From Wolbachia endosymbiont of Oedothorax gibbosus (lineage in GTDB: Bacteria > Pseudomonadota > Alphaproteobacteria > Rickettsiales > Anaplasmataceae), in assembly GCF_936270435.1 (NCBI RefSeq), contig NZ_OW370567.1, forward strand, positions 992,001-1,056,000: a DNA stretch of 64,000 nucleotides, read 5' to 3'. A program made the position numbers and the translations under genes. Below the pieces are notes generated by a model, which worked only from the letters and a program-made list of their open reading frames with translations, was not told the DNA's origin and searched no databases. Shown in pieces: positions 8,768-17,039 of the stretch (its first letter is position 1; each line of letters begins with the position of its first letter).

Positions 8768-9715
8768 ATGGTTACATCTTATCAAAATTTTATTGGCATT
8801 GACATCGGAAAATTTAAAAATGTCGTTGCAATTCACAAACAGAAGAACGCTGTCAAATTTGACAATGATTCTGATGGTTGGCAACAATTATTTCAAAAGT
8901 TTTCAGATATTCTACCTAATTCTTTAGTAACTTTGGAAAACACAGGAAAATATGAGCTTGGTTTGTCACATTTTCTTATTGACAAGAATATTGCAGTACA
9001 TCGAGCTAATACTCGTAAAGTAAAAAGCTTTATCTTGTCTCACGGAACTGTAGCAAAGTCTGATAAATCAGATGCGAGGGCTCTTGCTCAATATGGATTT
9101 GAACGCCATAGAACTCTCTCTCTATTTGTACCTACATCAAAAGAACAATCAACCCTGGTTGCACTTTGTCAACGTCGTGATGACATTACGCAAATGAGAG
9201 CTCAAGAAAAATGCAGACTAGAAGCACCGGAAAATGATCATATAAAGGAAAGTTGTCAAAAAACTATAGAATTCTTTAATAGTCAAATAGATGAACTCAA
9301 TAATACTATACAAAAAATTATTGATGAAAGCCGTGAGTTACAACAACGTCAAAAAATCCTTAAAACGGTTCCTGGAATAGGTTCAAAGTTATCTCAAGAT
9401 TTTCTGTGTTTAATGCCAGAGCTTGGTTATTTAGGCAGAAGAGAAGTAGCAAGTCTTGCTGGAGTTGCACCTCATCCTAAGGAAAGTGGTAAAGCTGTTG
9501 GTTACCGAAGGATTATAGGCGGTAGAAGTAATATTCGTTCAAAGCTCTTTACAGCTGCCATGTCTGCTGCAAGGTCTAAATCTGTACTTGGTGCCTTTTA
9601 TTCCAAGCTTGTTGAAAGTGGTAAGAAGAAGATGGTAGCTATAACAGCTCTAATGCGTAAAATTATAGTAATTGCTAATGCAAGACTTAAAGAAGCAGTC
9701 AATGTGAATATTTAA
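8768..9715 (+). CDS. IS110-family transposase (DEDD recombinase), intact
   Basis: The 315-aa protein opens with the RuvC-like DEDD domain: FIGIDIGKFKNVV gives the first Asp (12), LENTGKYE gives the Glu, and KSDKSDARALA carries the later Asp. A coiled central segment runs over residues about 145-195. The C-terminal Transposase_20 domain includes TVPGIGSKLS and SLAGVAPHPKESGKAVGYRRI with the conserved Ser. IS110 enzymes excise a circle and reinsert it using a guide RNA. The ATG at 8768 follows GAGGTTT. No disabling mutation is visible, unlike the IS110 relics at 60.9-62.4 kb. Confidence 0.92.
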   Translation: MVTSYQNFIGIDIGKFKNVVAIHKQKNAVKFDNDSDGWQQLFQKFSDILPNSLVTLENTGKYELGLSHFLIDKNIAVHRANTRKVKSFILSHGTVAKSDKSDARALAQYGFERHRTLSLFVPTSKEQSTLVALCQRRDDITQMRAQEKCRLEAPENDHIKESCQKTIEFFNSQIDELNNTIQKIIDESRELQQRQKILKTVPGIGSKLSQDFLCLMPELGYLGRREVASLAGVAPHPKESGKAVGYRRIIGGRSNIRSKLFTAAMSAARSKSVLGAFYSKLVESGKKKMVAITALMRKIIVIANARLKEAVNVNI

Positions 9716-9745
9716 AAATTTACATAGCAGTAACTGAAATGAGTT

Positions 9746-9805
9746 AATGAATATTGTGAATAAGTACGTCCACACAGACTTAAAGTACTTATTCACATAT
9801 TCATT
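9746..9805. repeat. Long palindrome (about 21-bp stem), family member 1
   Basis: The arm at 9746-9767 pairs with 9785-9805 with one unpaired base, around a 17-nt loop. The arm sequence (AATGAATATTGTGAATAAG) resembles the arm of the palindrome at 60753-60823, and both are preceded by TAGCAGTA. It could act as a terminator for the transposase, but the resemblance suggests a dispersed repeat. Confidence 0.7.
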
Positions 9806-9882
9806 GGCTTAAGCAGGAATTGTTGTAGTAGCTGTTTGATATAGAATTCTGTTTCTATGACAAACGGGTTTTTATTATCTAT

Positions 9883-10131
9883 ATGAAGTTGCAAAATTAT
9901 ACAAATGAAAAATTAAAAAAAAACATAGTTGATTTAACTCAAGTAGAAGAAGCGATAAAGAAGCTACAGAGCGGAGAGAGAGTAGTATCGATTGCATATG
10001 GTGACCATGTGGTTAGGTATGGAGAAGTTCAGATAAAAGATCTATTGGACTTAAGACAACGCATTAAATCTGAATTGAAAGTCGCAGTGAAGAGAAAAAT
10101 TGTTATTTCAACGAATAAAGGAGTGGTATGA
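9883..10131 (+). CDS. gpW-like head-tail connector protein
   Basis: The 82-aa basic protein with the segment VEEAIKKLQSGERVVSIAYGDHVVRYGEVQIKDLLDLRQRIKSEL fits lambda gpW-type proteins, which join the filled head to the tail. The family length (about 70-80 aa) agrees. It is the first gene of the virion operon here. The terminase that normally precedes it in WO is absent, its place being taken by the radC remnant and IS110. The stop codon overlaps the next start as ATGA (10128-10131), indicating translational coupling. Confidence 0.7.
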   Translation: MKLQNYTNEKLKKNIVDLTQVEEAIKKLQSGERVVSIAYGDHVVRYGEVQIKDLLDLRQRIKSELKVAVKRKIVISTNKGVV

Positions 10132-10817
10132 GAAGTTGCATGGTAGAAAATGGATACCCAGATTTTCTAGAGCATTTGAGATATATGATAGCTACTGCTA
10201 CGCCAGGAATGCTTGTAAATGTAGTGGTAGACCTCTCACATTGGGAGACGAACGTGGATTTTAAATTAGCAAAAGAAGATGGAATATTGGGAGTTATTCA
10301 TAAAGCAACGCAGGGGTTAAAGTACATAGATCCAACATACGTGGAAAGAAAAAAAGCTGCTGAGGAAGAAGGAATTCTCTGGGGAGCATACCATTTTGGA
10401 GTAGGAGAAAACGGAAAAGACCAAGCTGAGCATTTTTTGGAAACAGTTGGAGATGATGCTGAAGTATTACTAGCGCTTGATATAGAAGAAAATAAGAGTG
10501 GAAAGAATATAACGCCAAAACAAGCTGAAGACTTCGTTAACAGGGTTTATTTAATAACCGGACGTTTGCCACTGATTTACGGAAATGCGTATTTTCTCAA
10601 AGATTTTGCTACCCCAACTTTAACAGAATGTCCACTATGGCTAGCAAAATGGGGAGCAGAGCCAACATTACCGATAGGCTGGAAAAACTGGACTTTATGG
10701 CAATATACCGACGGTCAAACAGGTCCTAAACCAAATTCAGTAGAAGGCATAGGACCATGTGATCGAAATAAATTCAATGGGACGTTGGAAGAACTGAAAG
10801 ATTTTTGGATATCATGA
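10128..10817 (+). CDS. GH25 muramidase (phage lysozyme)
   Basis: This is a glycosyl hydrolase family 25 enzyme that cuts the peptidoglycan glycan chain. It shows the VDLSHWE start of the barrel with Asp35, a central LALDIEEN segment giving the catalytic Asp118/Glu120 pair, and the C-terminal LWQYTDGQ strand. The first about 30 residues have no family counterpart and no clear signal peptide. Its place inside the head-gene run, between the connector and portal, is unusual for lambda-like phages but compatible with WO gene content. It is coupled at both ends by 4-nt ATGA overlaps. Confidence 0.88.
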   Translation: MRSCMVENGYPDFLEHLRYMIATATPGMLVNVVVDLSHWETNVDFKLAKEDGILGVIHKATQGLKYIDPTYVERKKAAEEEGILWGAYHFGVGENGKDQAEHFLETVGDDAEVLLALDIEENKSGKNITPKQAEDFVNRVYLITGRLPLIYGNAYFLKDFATPTLTECPLWLAKWGAEPTLPIGWKNWTLWQYTDGQTGPKPNSVEGIGPCDRNKFNGTLEELKDFWIS

Positions 10818-12250
10818 TGTTATTGAAATCATTCAAACAATTATTCCACAAATCACCAAAACCAAAAAGCTCAGCCTGGGACGCTGCAGGATCAGGAAGA
10901 AGAGTGATGTATTGGCAGGGAGAGTCAGGAAGCATAAATAATTTGCTGTCTCAAAGCCTTGAGCACTTACGTAGCCGCTCTCGTGATATGGTAAGAAAGA
11001 ACTCCTATGCAGCAAACATCATCGATACGATAGTAAGTAACTCTGTTGGGACAGGAATAAAGCCGCAGTCAAAGGCGAAAGATGCAGAGTTTCGGAAAAA
11101 AGTGCAAGAGTTATGGCTGAGATGGACAGATGAAGCAGACAGCAGTGGGATAAATGATTTTTATGGGTTACAAGCTTTGGTCTGTAGGAGCATGATAGAG
11201 GGAGGGGAATGTTTTGTACGGCTGAGAACAAGAAAACGAGAAGATGGTCTTTGTGTACCGTTGCAACTGCAAGTACTTGAATCAGAGCATTTAGATAATA
11301 AAAGCAATCAGACGCTCGGCAATGGTAATGTAATTCGCAATGGCATTGAATTTAACCGACTTGGGCAAAGAGAAGCGTACTACCTGTTTAGAGAACATCC
11401 AGGAGAAGGCTCGTTTGGCGAATCAGTGAGAGTGCCAGCAAACGATGTTTTACATATCTATAAACCACTTAGACCTGGGCAAATTCGAGGAGTACCGTGG
11501 CTTTCTACAGTACTACTCAAACTCTACGAACTTGATCAATATGACGATGCGGAATTAGTGAGAAAGAAGACAGCAGCGATGTTTGCAGGGTTTATTACGA
11601 GACTTGATCCAGAAGCAAATATTTTAGGAGAAGGTGAAGCAAATGAGCATGGAGTAGCGCTGTCAGGCTTAGAACCTGGGACTATGCAACTTTTAGATCC
11701 AGGAGAAGATATCAAATTTTCGGAACCATCAGATGTTGGGGGAAGCTATGAAGCATTTATGAAACAGCAGCTCAGAGCAATAGCAGTAGGTATGGGGATA
11801 ACGTATGAGCAGCTAACAGGAGATCTAAGTGGTGTCAATTATTCATCAATCCGAGCAGGGTTAATAGAGTTTCGCCGGAGGTGCGCGATGTTACAACATA
11901 ATGTGTTAGTATTTCAATTTTGCCGTCCAGTATGGGATAGGTGGTTAGAATTAGCCCTACTCTCCGGAGAACTCGATATAGGAGAAGAATGGACAAAAAA
12001 AGGGGCAAAAGAGGTAAAATGGATAGCGCAAGGGTTTGATTGGGTAGACCCGCTGAAAGATCAGCAAGCACAGCAAATGGCGGTAAGAAATGGGTTTAAG
12101 AGTAGGTCAGAAGTAGTTTCAGAGCTAGGTTACGATGTAGAAGAAATTGATCAGGAAATTGCTGAAGATCAAAGACGTGCAAGTGAACTGGGCTTAAGTT
12201 TTGATTCTGACGTGCAAGGTAATTTTAATACTAATACTGAGATAATATAA
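10814..12250 (+). CDS. Phage portal protein, lambda gpB family
   Basis: The 478-aa protein forms the dodecameric DNA channel of the capsid. Family features include SRSRDMVRKNSYAANIIDTIVSNSVGTG near the N-terminus, then VLESEHLD, VPANDVLHIYKPLRPGQIRGVPWL and GDLSGVNYSSIRAGLIEF in the stem/clip region. The ATG at 10814 overlaps the lysozyme stop. A longer frame from a TTG at 10805 exists but is less likely. The gene abuts the protease gene with no gap. Confidence 0.92.
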   Translation: MMLLKSFKQLFHKSPKPKSSAWDAAGSGRRVMYWQGESGSINNLLSQSLEHLRSRSRDMVRKNSYAANIIDTIVSNSVGTGIKPQSKAKDAEFRKKVQELWLRWTDEADSSGINDFYGLQALVCRSMIEGGECFVRLRTRKREDGLCVPLQLQVLESEHLDNKSNQTLGNGNVIRNGIEFNRLGQREAYYLFREHPGEGSFGESVRVPANDVLHIYKPLRPGQIRGVPWLSTVLLKLYELDQYDDAELVRKKTAAMFAGFITRLDPEANILGEGEANEHGVALSGLEPGTMQLLDPGEDIKFSEPSDVGGSYEAFMKQQLRAIAVGMGITYEQLTGDLSGVNYSSIRAGLIEFRRRCAMLQHNVLVFQFCRPVWDRWLELALLSGELDIGEEWTKKGAKEVKWIAQGFDWVDPLKDQQAQQMAVRNGFKSRSEVVSELGYDVEEIDQEIAEDQRRASELGLSFDSDVQGNFNTNTEII

Positions 12251-13297
12251 ATGACTTGGATTAACAAGCCAATGATGATAGAGCAGAGAAGTTTTGATCT
12301 ATTGTCATTACATGCAAAAAAGCAGCCGATTTTCAAAAACATAAAACATGTAACAAGAAATAGTGAAAGTGGAATAAAAGTAATACCAATACATGGAATC
12401 TTGACGAAAAAGTCAGAAGCTTTTGATGATGTGTTGGGGATGACATCGTATGAGAAGATACGTGAAAAGATAGAGGAAGCTTTAATAGATGAAGAAGTAG
12501 AAACAATAATTTTGGACATAGACAGCCCCGGAGGGGAAGTAAACGGTATATTCGACCTTTCTGACTTTATTTACGAAGCAAGGACAAAAAAGAGGATTGT
12601 GGCGATAGCAAATGATGATGCTTACTCTGCTGCGTACGCTATAGCTTCTAGCGCTGAAAAGGTATTTGTGAGCAGAACTTCAGGAGTAGGAAGCATTGGA
12701 GTAATAGCAAGCCATATAGATCAAAGTGAGTTTGATGAAAAACAGGGGGTAAAATATACCACAGTATTTGCAGGAAAGAGAAAAAACGATTTAAATCCGC
12801 ATGAGCCGATAACGTCTGAAAGTCTGGAAAGCTTGGAAGGAGAGGTAAATCGCCTATATGAGATGTTTGTCCAGCTAATAGCAAGAAACCGAAATTTGTC
12901 CATGGAAAGAATCAAATCAACCGAAGCAGGGTTATATTTTGGAGAAAAAGCAATAGAGATAGGACTTGCTGATGGAATTACAATTTTTTCATCTATTAAT
13001 AAAAATAGGAGTATTACTATGAATGAACAAACTACAACTGACCTAGAAACTGATAATTTAACTAAGTATCGTACTGAAGTTCTTGAATTAATACGTTTAT
13101 GTAATTTATCAAAGATGCCAGAAAAGATAGGAGAATTTATTGAACAGGATGTAAATGCAAAGCAAGCCCAAGAGATATTAATGTCGATACTGGCGGAGAG
13201 AACGAAGAAGACGGAGATACTAAGTACAATACCACAGAATTCAGGAGAAGAGTTGATGATGCAGGTAGCGAAAAGTCGTGTGCAATCAGGTATTTAA
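12251..13297 (+). CDS. S49-family capsid maturation protease (lambda gpC-like)
   Basis: This SppA-like serine protease processes the prohead. The strand IILDIDSPGGEVNG (residues 87-99) forms the oxyanion region, NDDAYSAAYAIAS places the nucleophile at Ser126, and FAGKRKND places the general-base Lys at 176. The start codon directly follows the portal stop. The last about 92 residues are charged and helical, and carry their own in-frame start with a ribosome-binding site (see the nested entry), as in lambda C/Nu3. No truncation is seen. Confidence 0.9.
   Translation: MTWINKPMMIEQRSFDLLSLHAKKQPIFKNIKHVTRNSESGIKVIPIHGILTKKSEAFDDVLGMTSYEKIREKIEEALIDEEVETIILDIDSPGGEVNGIFDLSDFIYEARTKKRIVAIANDDAYSAAYAIASSAEKVFVSRTSGVGSIGVIASHIDQSEFDEKQGVKYTTVFAGKRKNDLNPHEPITSESLESLEGEVNRLYEMFVQLIARNRNLSMERIKSTEAGLYFGEKAIEIGLADGITIFSSINKNRSITMNEQTTTDLETDNLTKYRTEVLELIRLCNLSKMPEKIGEFIEQDVNAKQAQEILMSILAERTKKTEILSTIPQNSGEELMMQVAKSRVQSGI
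13019..13297 (+). CDS. Nested scaffold protein (Nu3-like) within the protease gene
   Basis: An internal ATG in the protease frame (residue 257) is preceded by AGGAGT at 13007-13012, a spacing of 6 nt. The 92-aa product would be acidic and helical. In lambda the scaffold Nu3 is made the same way from the 3' end of gene C. The ribosome-binding sequence is seen directly; expression is inferred. Confidence 0.55.
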   Translation: MNEQTTTDLETDNLTKYRTEVLELIRLCNLSKMPEKIGEFIEQDVNAKQAQEILMSILAERTKKTEILSTIPQNSGEELMMQVAKSRVQSGI

Positions 13298-13369
13298 AGT
13301 ATTTGTATAACCGCCGTGTATAACAACCACAAATATGGCGGTAAAAAATAAAAAAAGGAGAGAAAAGGT

Positions 13370-13741
13370 ATGAAAAGTATAAGTGAAGGAAATAATTTAG
13401 GCGATCTTCTGAAATATGAGGCATCAAGTCTATATTCAAGAGACCAAGTAACAGTAGCAAAAGGTCAAAATATTAAGCTTGGTGCAGTAGTTGCGAAGAA
13501 GACAGACGATGGTTTTATTAGGGTACTTAATCCAGCAGCAACAGATGGCACACAAACAGCAATAGGTGTAATAACAAGTGACGTAAATGCAATAGAAAAC
13601 ACCAAAGCAGTAATCATTACACGTATAGCAATGTTAGCAGATCATGCAGTGGTGTGGCCAGCAAATATCACTGAAGAGCAGAAAGCTGCAGCAATAAAGC
13701 AACTTGAAGCGCGGGGCATTATCATTCGTAGGGGAATTTAA
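13370..13741 (+). CDS. Head decoration protein (lambda gpD family)
   Basis: The 123-aa protein has the layout of the HDPD/gpD family, which trims the capsid surface and stabilises it. It includes DQVTVAKGQNIKLGAVVAKKT followed by NPAATDGTQTAIGVITSDVNA and a C-terminal WPANITEEQKAAAIKQLEARGI helix. AAGGAGAGAA lies just upstream of the ATG at 13370. It lies between protease/scaffold and major capsid, as in lambda. Confidence 0.88.
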   Translation: MKSISEGNNLGDLLKYEASSLYSRDQVTVAKGQNIKLGAVVAKKTDDGFIRVLNPAATDGTQTAIGVITSDVNAIENTKAVIITRIAMLADHAVVWPANITEEQKAAAIKQLEARGIIIRRGI

Positions 13742-13798
13742 ACTGCTCAACTGAAGAGCAAAACCAACTTAAAACACACAGCATTAAAGGGGAAAAAC

Positions 13799-14803
13799 AT
13801 GCAAAATCCATTTACAAATCCGGCATTTAGTATGACAGCATTAACAAATGCAATGAACATATTGCCGATAAATTATGGTCGAACAGAAAATTTAAATTTA
13901 TTTCCAAGTAGGTCGGTAAGATTTCGTCATATTACGATAGAAGAACACCACGGAGTATTGAGTTTATTACCAACGCAAGTGCCAGGAGCACCAGCAACAG
14001 TGGGAAAACGAGGAAAACGGAAAGTAAGAACATTCACAATTCCACATATTCCCCATGATGATGTAGTGCTGCCAGAGGAAGTACAGGGAATAAGAGCATT
14101 TGGATCAGAAAGTGAACTTAAAGCGCTGGCAGATGTAATAACTGACCATTTACAGCTAATGAGAAACAAACATGCAATAACGTTAGAACATCTGCGAATG
14201 GGAGCACTCAAAGGAATTATTCTGGACGCAGATGGCAGTGAATTATTAAATCTGTACAACGAATTTGAAATTACGCCAAAAGTAGTAAATTTTGCGCTAG
14301 GAACTGCAACCACCGATGTAAAGCGTAAGTGTTTGGAAGTATTGCGCCATGTTGAGGACAACTTAAGTGGTGAATATATGACTGGGATTCATGCGCTGGT
14401 AAGTCCAGAGTTTTTTGACGCATTAACATCGCATAGCAAAGTAAAAGAAGCATATGAGAGATGGCAAGAAGGAGCAGCATTAAGGAACGACATGAGGTCA
14501 GGATTTACGTTCTGTGGAATAACGTTTGAGGAGTATAGAGGACAAGCAACCGACCCTGAAGGAACTGTAAGAAGATTTATAGAAAGAGATACAGGGCACT
14601 GTTTTCCATTAGGAACAGCAAGTACGTTTACGACATATTTTGCACCAGCAGACTTTAATGAAACAGTGAATACTCTTGGACAACCACTATATGCAAAACA
14701 GGAGCCAAGAAGATTTGATAGAGGGACTGACCTTCACACCCAATCCAACCCTCTGCCAATGTGCCATCGTCCGGGAATATTAGTAAAAATCGTTACAGCA
14801 TAG
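13799..14803 (+). CDS. Major capsid protein (lambda gpE family)
   Basis: The 334-aa protein resembles lambda-type coat protein E: an N-terminal arm, the ITIEEHHGVLSLLPTQVPGAP strand, FTIPHIPHDD, the helix HAITLEHLRMGALKGIILDADG, and a C-terminal LGQPLYAKQEPRRFDRG segment. GGGGAAAAAC precedes the ATG. It is apparently intact. The gene run breaks 170 nt downstream at the IS982 composite. Confidence 0.92.
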   Translation: MQNPFTNPAFSMTALTNAMNILPINYGRTENLNLFPSRSVRFRHITIEEHHGVLSLLPTQVPGAPATVGKRGKRKVRTFTIPHIPHDDVVLPEEVQGIRAFGSESELKALADVITDHLQLMRNKHAITLEHLRMGALKGIILDADGSELLNLYNEFEITPKVVNFALGTATTDVKRKCLEVLRHVEDNLSGEYMTGIHALVSPEFFDALTSHSKVKEAYERWQEGAALRNDMRSGFTFCGITFEEYRGQATDPEGTVRRFIERDTGHCFPLGTASTFTTYFAPADFNETVNTLGQPLYAKQEPRRFDRGTDLHTQSNPLPMCHRPGILVKIVTA

Positions 14804-14899
14804 AAGAGCTAAGAGGGAGAGAATGACTTTAATCAAACTCTCCTACCAATGTAGCCACTTTCTTAGCGTGCTTCTTAAGTTACTATATAAAGGTAAGGT

Positions 14900-14971
14900 A
14901 TGCAAATGGTTTGTGTAGACGGAGCAACTACAAGAAAGGAGGTACGAAAAAGTTGCCTACACAAGCTTTAG
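14900..14971 (+). CDS. Possible 23-aa reading frame before the IS982 composite
   Basis: An ATG at 14900 follows AAGGTAAGG and the frame ends with TAG at 14969-14971, just before the IS junction. I do not recognise the product. The stretch 14804-14972 otherwise holds no gene I can support, and this could be the head of a displaced phage gene or chance. Confidence 0.2.
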   Translation: MQMVCVDGATTRKEVRKSCLHKL

Positions 14972-14972
14972 A

Positions 14973-15953
14973 ACCCCAGTTATGGATTAACCAACGAAGT
15001 AAAGCTGAGAAATACAGGGCTTTTTCGATTGCATTGAATAAGAAATGAGGGTAGAAAAAATATGTACCAAGAAATTTACTGTGGATCTATGCCGAGTGTG
15101 CTCAAGTTCAAATTTGTTTTTTAGGCAGCCAAAAACCGTTTCAACAATCGATCTTTTCCCTAGTAAAATCTTCTCTTTCAGCGAAATCAGTGCATTTTTC
15201 ATACCTTTTTTCACTTTAGTGACGAGTTTTAGACCTCTATCGAATAGTTTCTCAAAGAGCTCTTTCTTTATATAGCCCTTATCTCCAAACAAAAGTCCAG
15301 TTAGTTTTTTGGTTAGAGTTGGTACAGGTTTTCTGTCATCGACGTTACCTCTGGTTAGCGTAACACCTTGAATTTCACCTATTTCATTGATTACTACATG
15401 TAATTTAAAACCAAAAAACCAGCCGTAAGTATTCTTTCCTAACTCTGCTAATCCTTTGAAAACCTTATTTCTTGAGATTCTTTTTCGATGGCATACTGCT
15501 ATTGAAGTAGAATCTATGTAGGAAATCCCGGTCATTTTTGCTTGTTCACAAAACCATTGCAAAAGTAATGCTAAATACCACAAAACTCGCGGCTTTAAGG
15601 CAATAAATCTGTGATATGAAGGCAGCTTTGAAAACTCTGATCTATAGAATAACTGAAGATAACAAAGATAAAAAGCCTTGAAGTTTTTACATGGTGATTT
15701 ATGGTATAATAGGATTATGGTTAGAATTTCTGAGTGCGCTATTTCTGGTACTCTGGTTGGTTTTTTGCCGTTTGATAAGAACCTATTTGCAAAATTATCA
15801 TCTACCGCACGACAAAAATCCTCGACGCAACAGTACAGTTCTGTAATATCTTTCTTCATGGGTAACCTCTTATTATTACTAAAATACTCGAGTTTACCCT
15901 GTTTCCCTCTTCTTAGTTATACTTTTATCTATTTTCTAATCCATAACTGAGGT
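14973..15953 (-). mobile_element. IS982-family element, copy 1 (981 bp)
   Basis: The ends are ACCCCAGTTATGGATTA and, at the other side, the complement of ACCTCAGTTATGGATTA, a 17-bp inverted repeat with one mismatch. It forms the left arm of the composite block. Confidence 0.9.
14987..15859 (-). CDS. IS982-family transposase, copy 1
   Basis: The 290-aa DDE transposase starts MKKDITELYCCVEDFCRAVD, the typical IS982 N-terminus. Catalytic acidic residues are visible in ISYIDSTSIAV, in LLFGDKGYI and in RSIVETVFGCLKNKF. The length is normal for IS982 (about 290 aa). GAGGTTACCC lies just upstream of the ATG. The same 290-aa translation occurs at all six copies in the window (also 18284, 37403, 56116, 57817, 59012), so the family has spread very recently. 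Confidence 0.93.
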   Translation of the reverse strand: MKKDITELYCCVEDFCRAVDDNFANRFLSNGKKPTRVPEIAHSEILTIILLYHKSPCKNFKAFYLCYLQLFYRSEFSKLPSYHRFIALKPRVLWYLALLLQWFCEQAKMTGISYIDSTSIAVCHRKRISRNKVFKGLAELGKNTYGWFFGFKLHVVINEIGEIQGVTLTRGNVDDRKPVPTLTKKLTGLLFGDKGYIKKELFEKLFDRGLKLVTKVKKGMKNALISLKEKILLGKRSIVETVFGCLKNKFELEHTRHRSTVNFLVHIFSTLISYSMQSKKPCISQLYFVG

Positions 15954-16345
15954 CATAAGTATCGTAATTACGAAAGAGCTAAAGATGCTGACAAGCTCTG
16001 ACCAAAAGGTAATGTGACATTTTTCATTTCTGGATGTACGCAAATCACCGGTATAGAGAAGCCACCTAACCCACTGTTGTATGATAGAAGGAACAGGGTA
16101 AGCCTGTATTTCGCCTATATGGCAAGCAAACCGCAAGGAATGCTGATGAAGGTGCAGGTAAAGGATAATGGAGAAAGCGAATGCCAGTTTGTAATGAAAT
16201 GGATAGACATTAATTCGCGTGAAAACGAGCAGACTTCCATTTGGTCCTTCGTGACAAGAAACTTTGTCAACCACTTAAGGTAGGAAAGCAGATGATTACA
16301 AGTAAAACTGTAAGTGCACTTACCAACAACTCCGAAGCATGGCAT
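15954..16345 (+). other. Probable group II intron 5' (domain I) RNA fragment
   Basis: No convincing protein is encoded. The sequence includes phrases such as GCAAACCGCAAGGAATG and CTTCCATTTGGTCC followed by short hairpins (GACAAGAAACTTTGTC), which look like the folded 5' part of a group II intron. It lacks an intron-encoded protein and domain V. The open frame at 16014-16283 is taken as chance. Assignment is by general resemblance only. Confidence 0.35.
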
Positions 16346-16349
16346 ATGT

Positions 16350-16602
16350 GAAAGGTTCCACAGAACTATGCAAGATCAATATTATCTTTAGAAAGAAAAT
16401 TTACACCTCTTTGGCAGAACTTCAGTTAGATGTAGACCATTGGGTGCATTCTTACAATAGATCTAGACCGCATTCAGGTAAATATTGCTATCCTATGCAA
16501 ACCTTTTTTGATAGTATGCATATTGCTTATCAGAAAAATATTGATAGCATTAAACAGGATGCTGATTTTGGTTTTGACTTTGTCAATTCTTCTGTCAGTT
16601 AA
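16350..16602 (+). pseudogene. IS481-type transposase C-terminal remnant
   Basis: The translation YTSLAELQLDVDHWVHSYNRSRPH, then GKYCYPMQTFFDSMHIAYQ, matches the C-terminal end of integrase-core transposases of the IS481/IS3 type (an ...L...D...W...YN..RPH.G pattern). The DDE core upstream is missing. Confidence 0.6.
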
Positions 16603-16629
16603 TTCACGCCTGTCAGATCAAGTCTAAAC

Positions 16630-16787
16630 TATTACAGCTAAAGTATGGGCAAGAATATATTGAAAAAGGAATGAACTATTATGAAACACGTTACAAAGAG
16701 AGAGTTAAAAAAAACTTGATCAAAAAAGCACAGGAATTTGGCTACATCTTAGTTCAAAAAGATGAACTAGTTGAGGGAGTTTCTTAG
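16630..16787 (+). pseudogene. Unrecognised transposase-like C-terminal fragment
   Basis: The frame reads LLQLKYGQEYIEKGMNYYET, then RYKERVKKNLIKKAQEFGY and a stop at 16785-16787. The basic helical tail resembles the ends of several transposase families, but I cannot name one. No start codon region is present. Confidence 0.3.
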
Positions 16788-17039
16788 AAGCGCATAGTTG
16801 AAGTCAAAGTTCTGGTTAAGAAATGTTGCTGCTGAGTTGTTTGCACTGAAAAAAGCTCTGTTAAAAAATGAGATAGATGTTTTTAGATTTGCCAGACGTG
16901 CCAGAAAATTGCGAAAACGTACAAGGTATTACTTGAAGGAGATATTTTACCTACCTGAAGCAATGTATCTGTTCAGATGCATGGCTAATGCTGAAACAAA
17001 AATTCCAGTGCTCCCTTTCTTGTCATCCCAGTCTGGCAT
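16788..17039. other. Short stretch of degraded mobile DNA
   Basis: A 90-aa open frame (16798-17070) is unrecognised and runs into the next IS end, so I do not call it a gene. Bases 17003-17030 repeat part of the palindromic element seen again at 18105-18160, placing the following IS5 element inside that repeat. Confidence 0.35.

Larger units (their letters stand above)
8562..9745 (+). mobile_element. IS110-family element (ends approximate)
   Basis: A transposase gene is preceded by about 205 nt of non-coding, highly structured left end and followed by a short right end. IS110 elements lack clear inverted repeats, so the ends are inferred from where radC is interrupted (about 8561) and where the downstream palindrome starts (9746). 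Confidence 0.55.

Noticed and set aside
15045..15275. 76- and 90-aa frames antisense to every IS982 transposase
   Set aside because: They repeat with each IS copy, lie wholly antisense to a clear DDE transposase and match no family.
16014..16283. 89-aa frame in the IS982 composite
   Set aside because: The sequence looks like group II intron RNA; no protein family fits.
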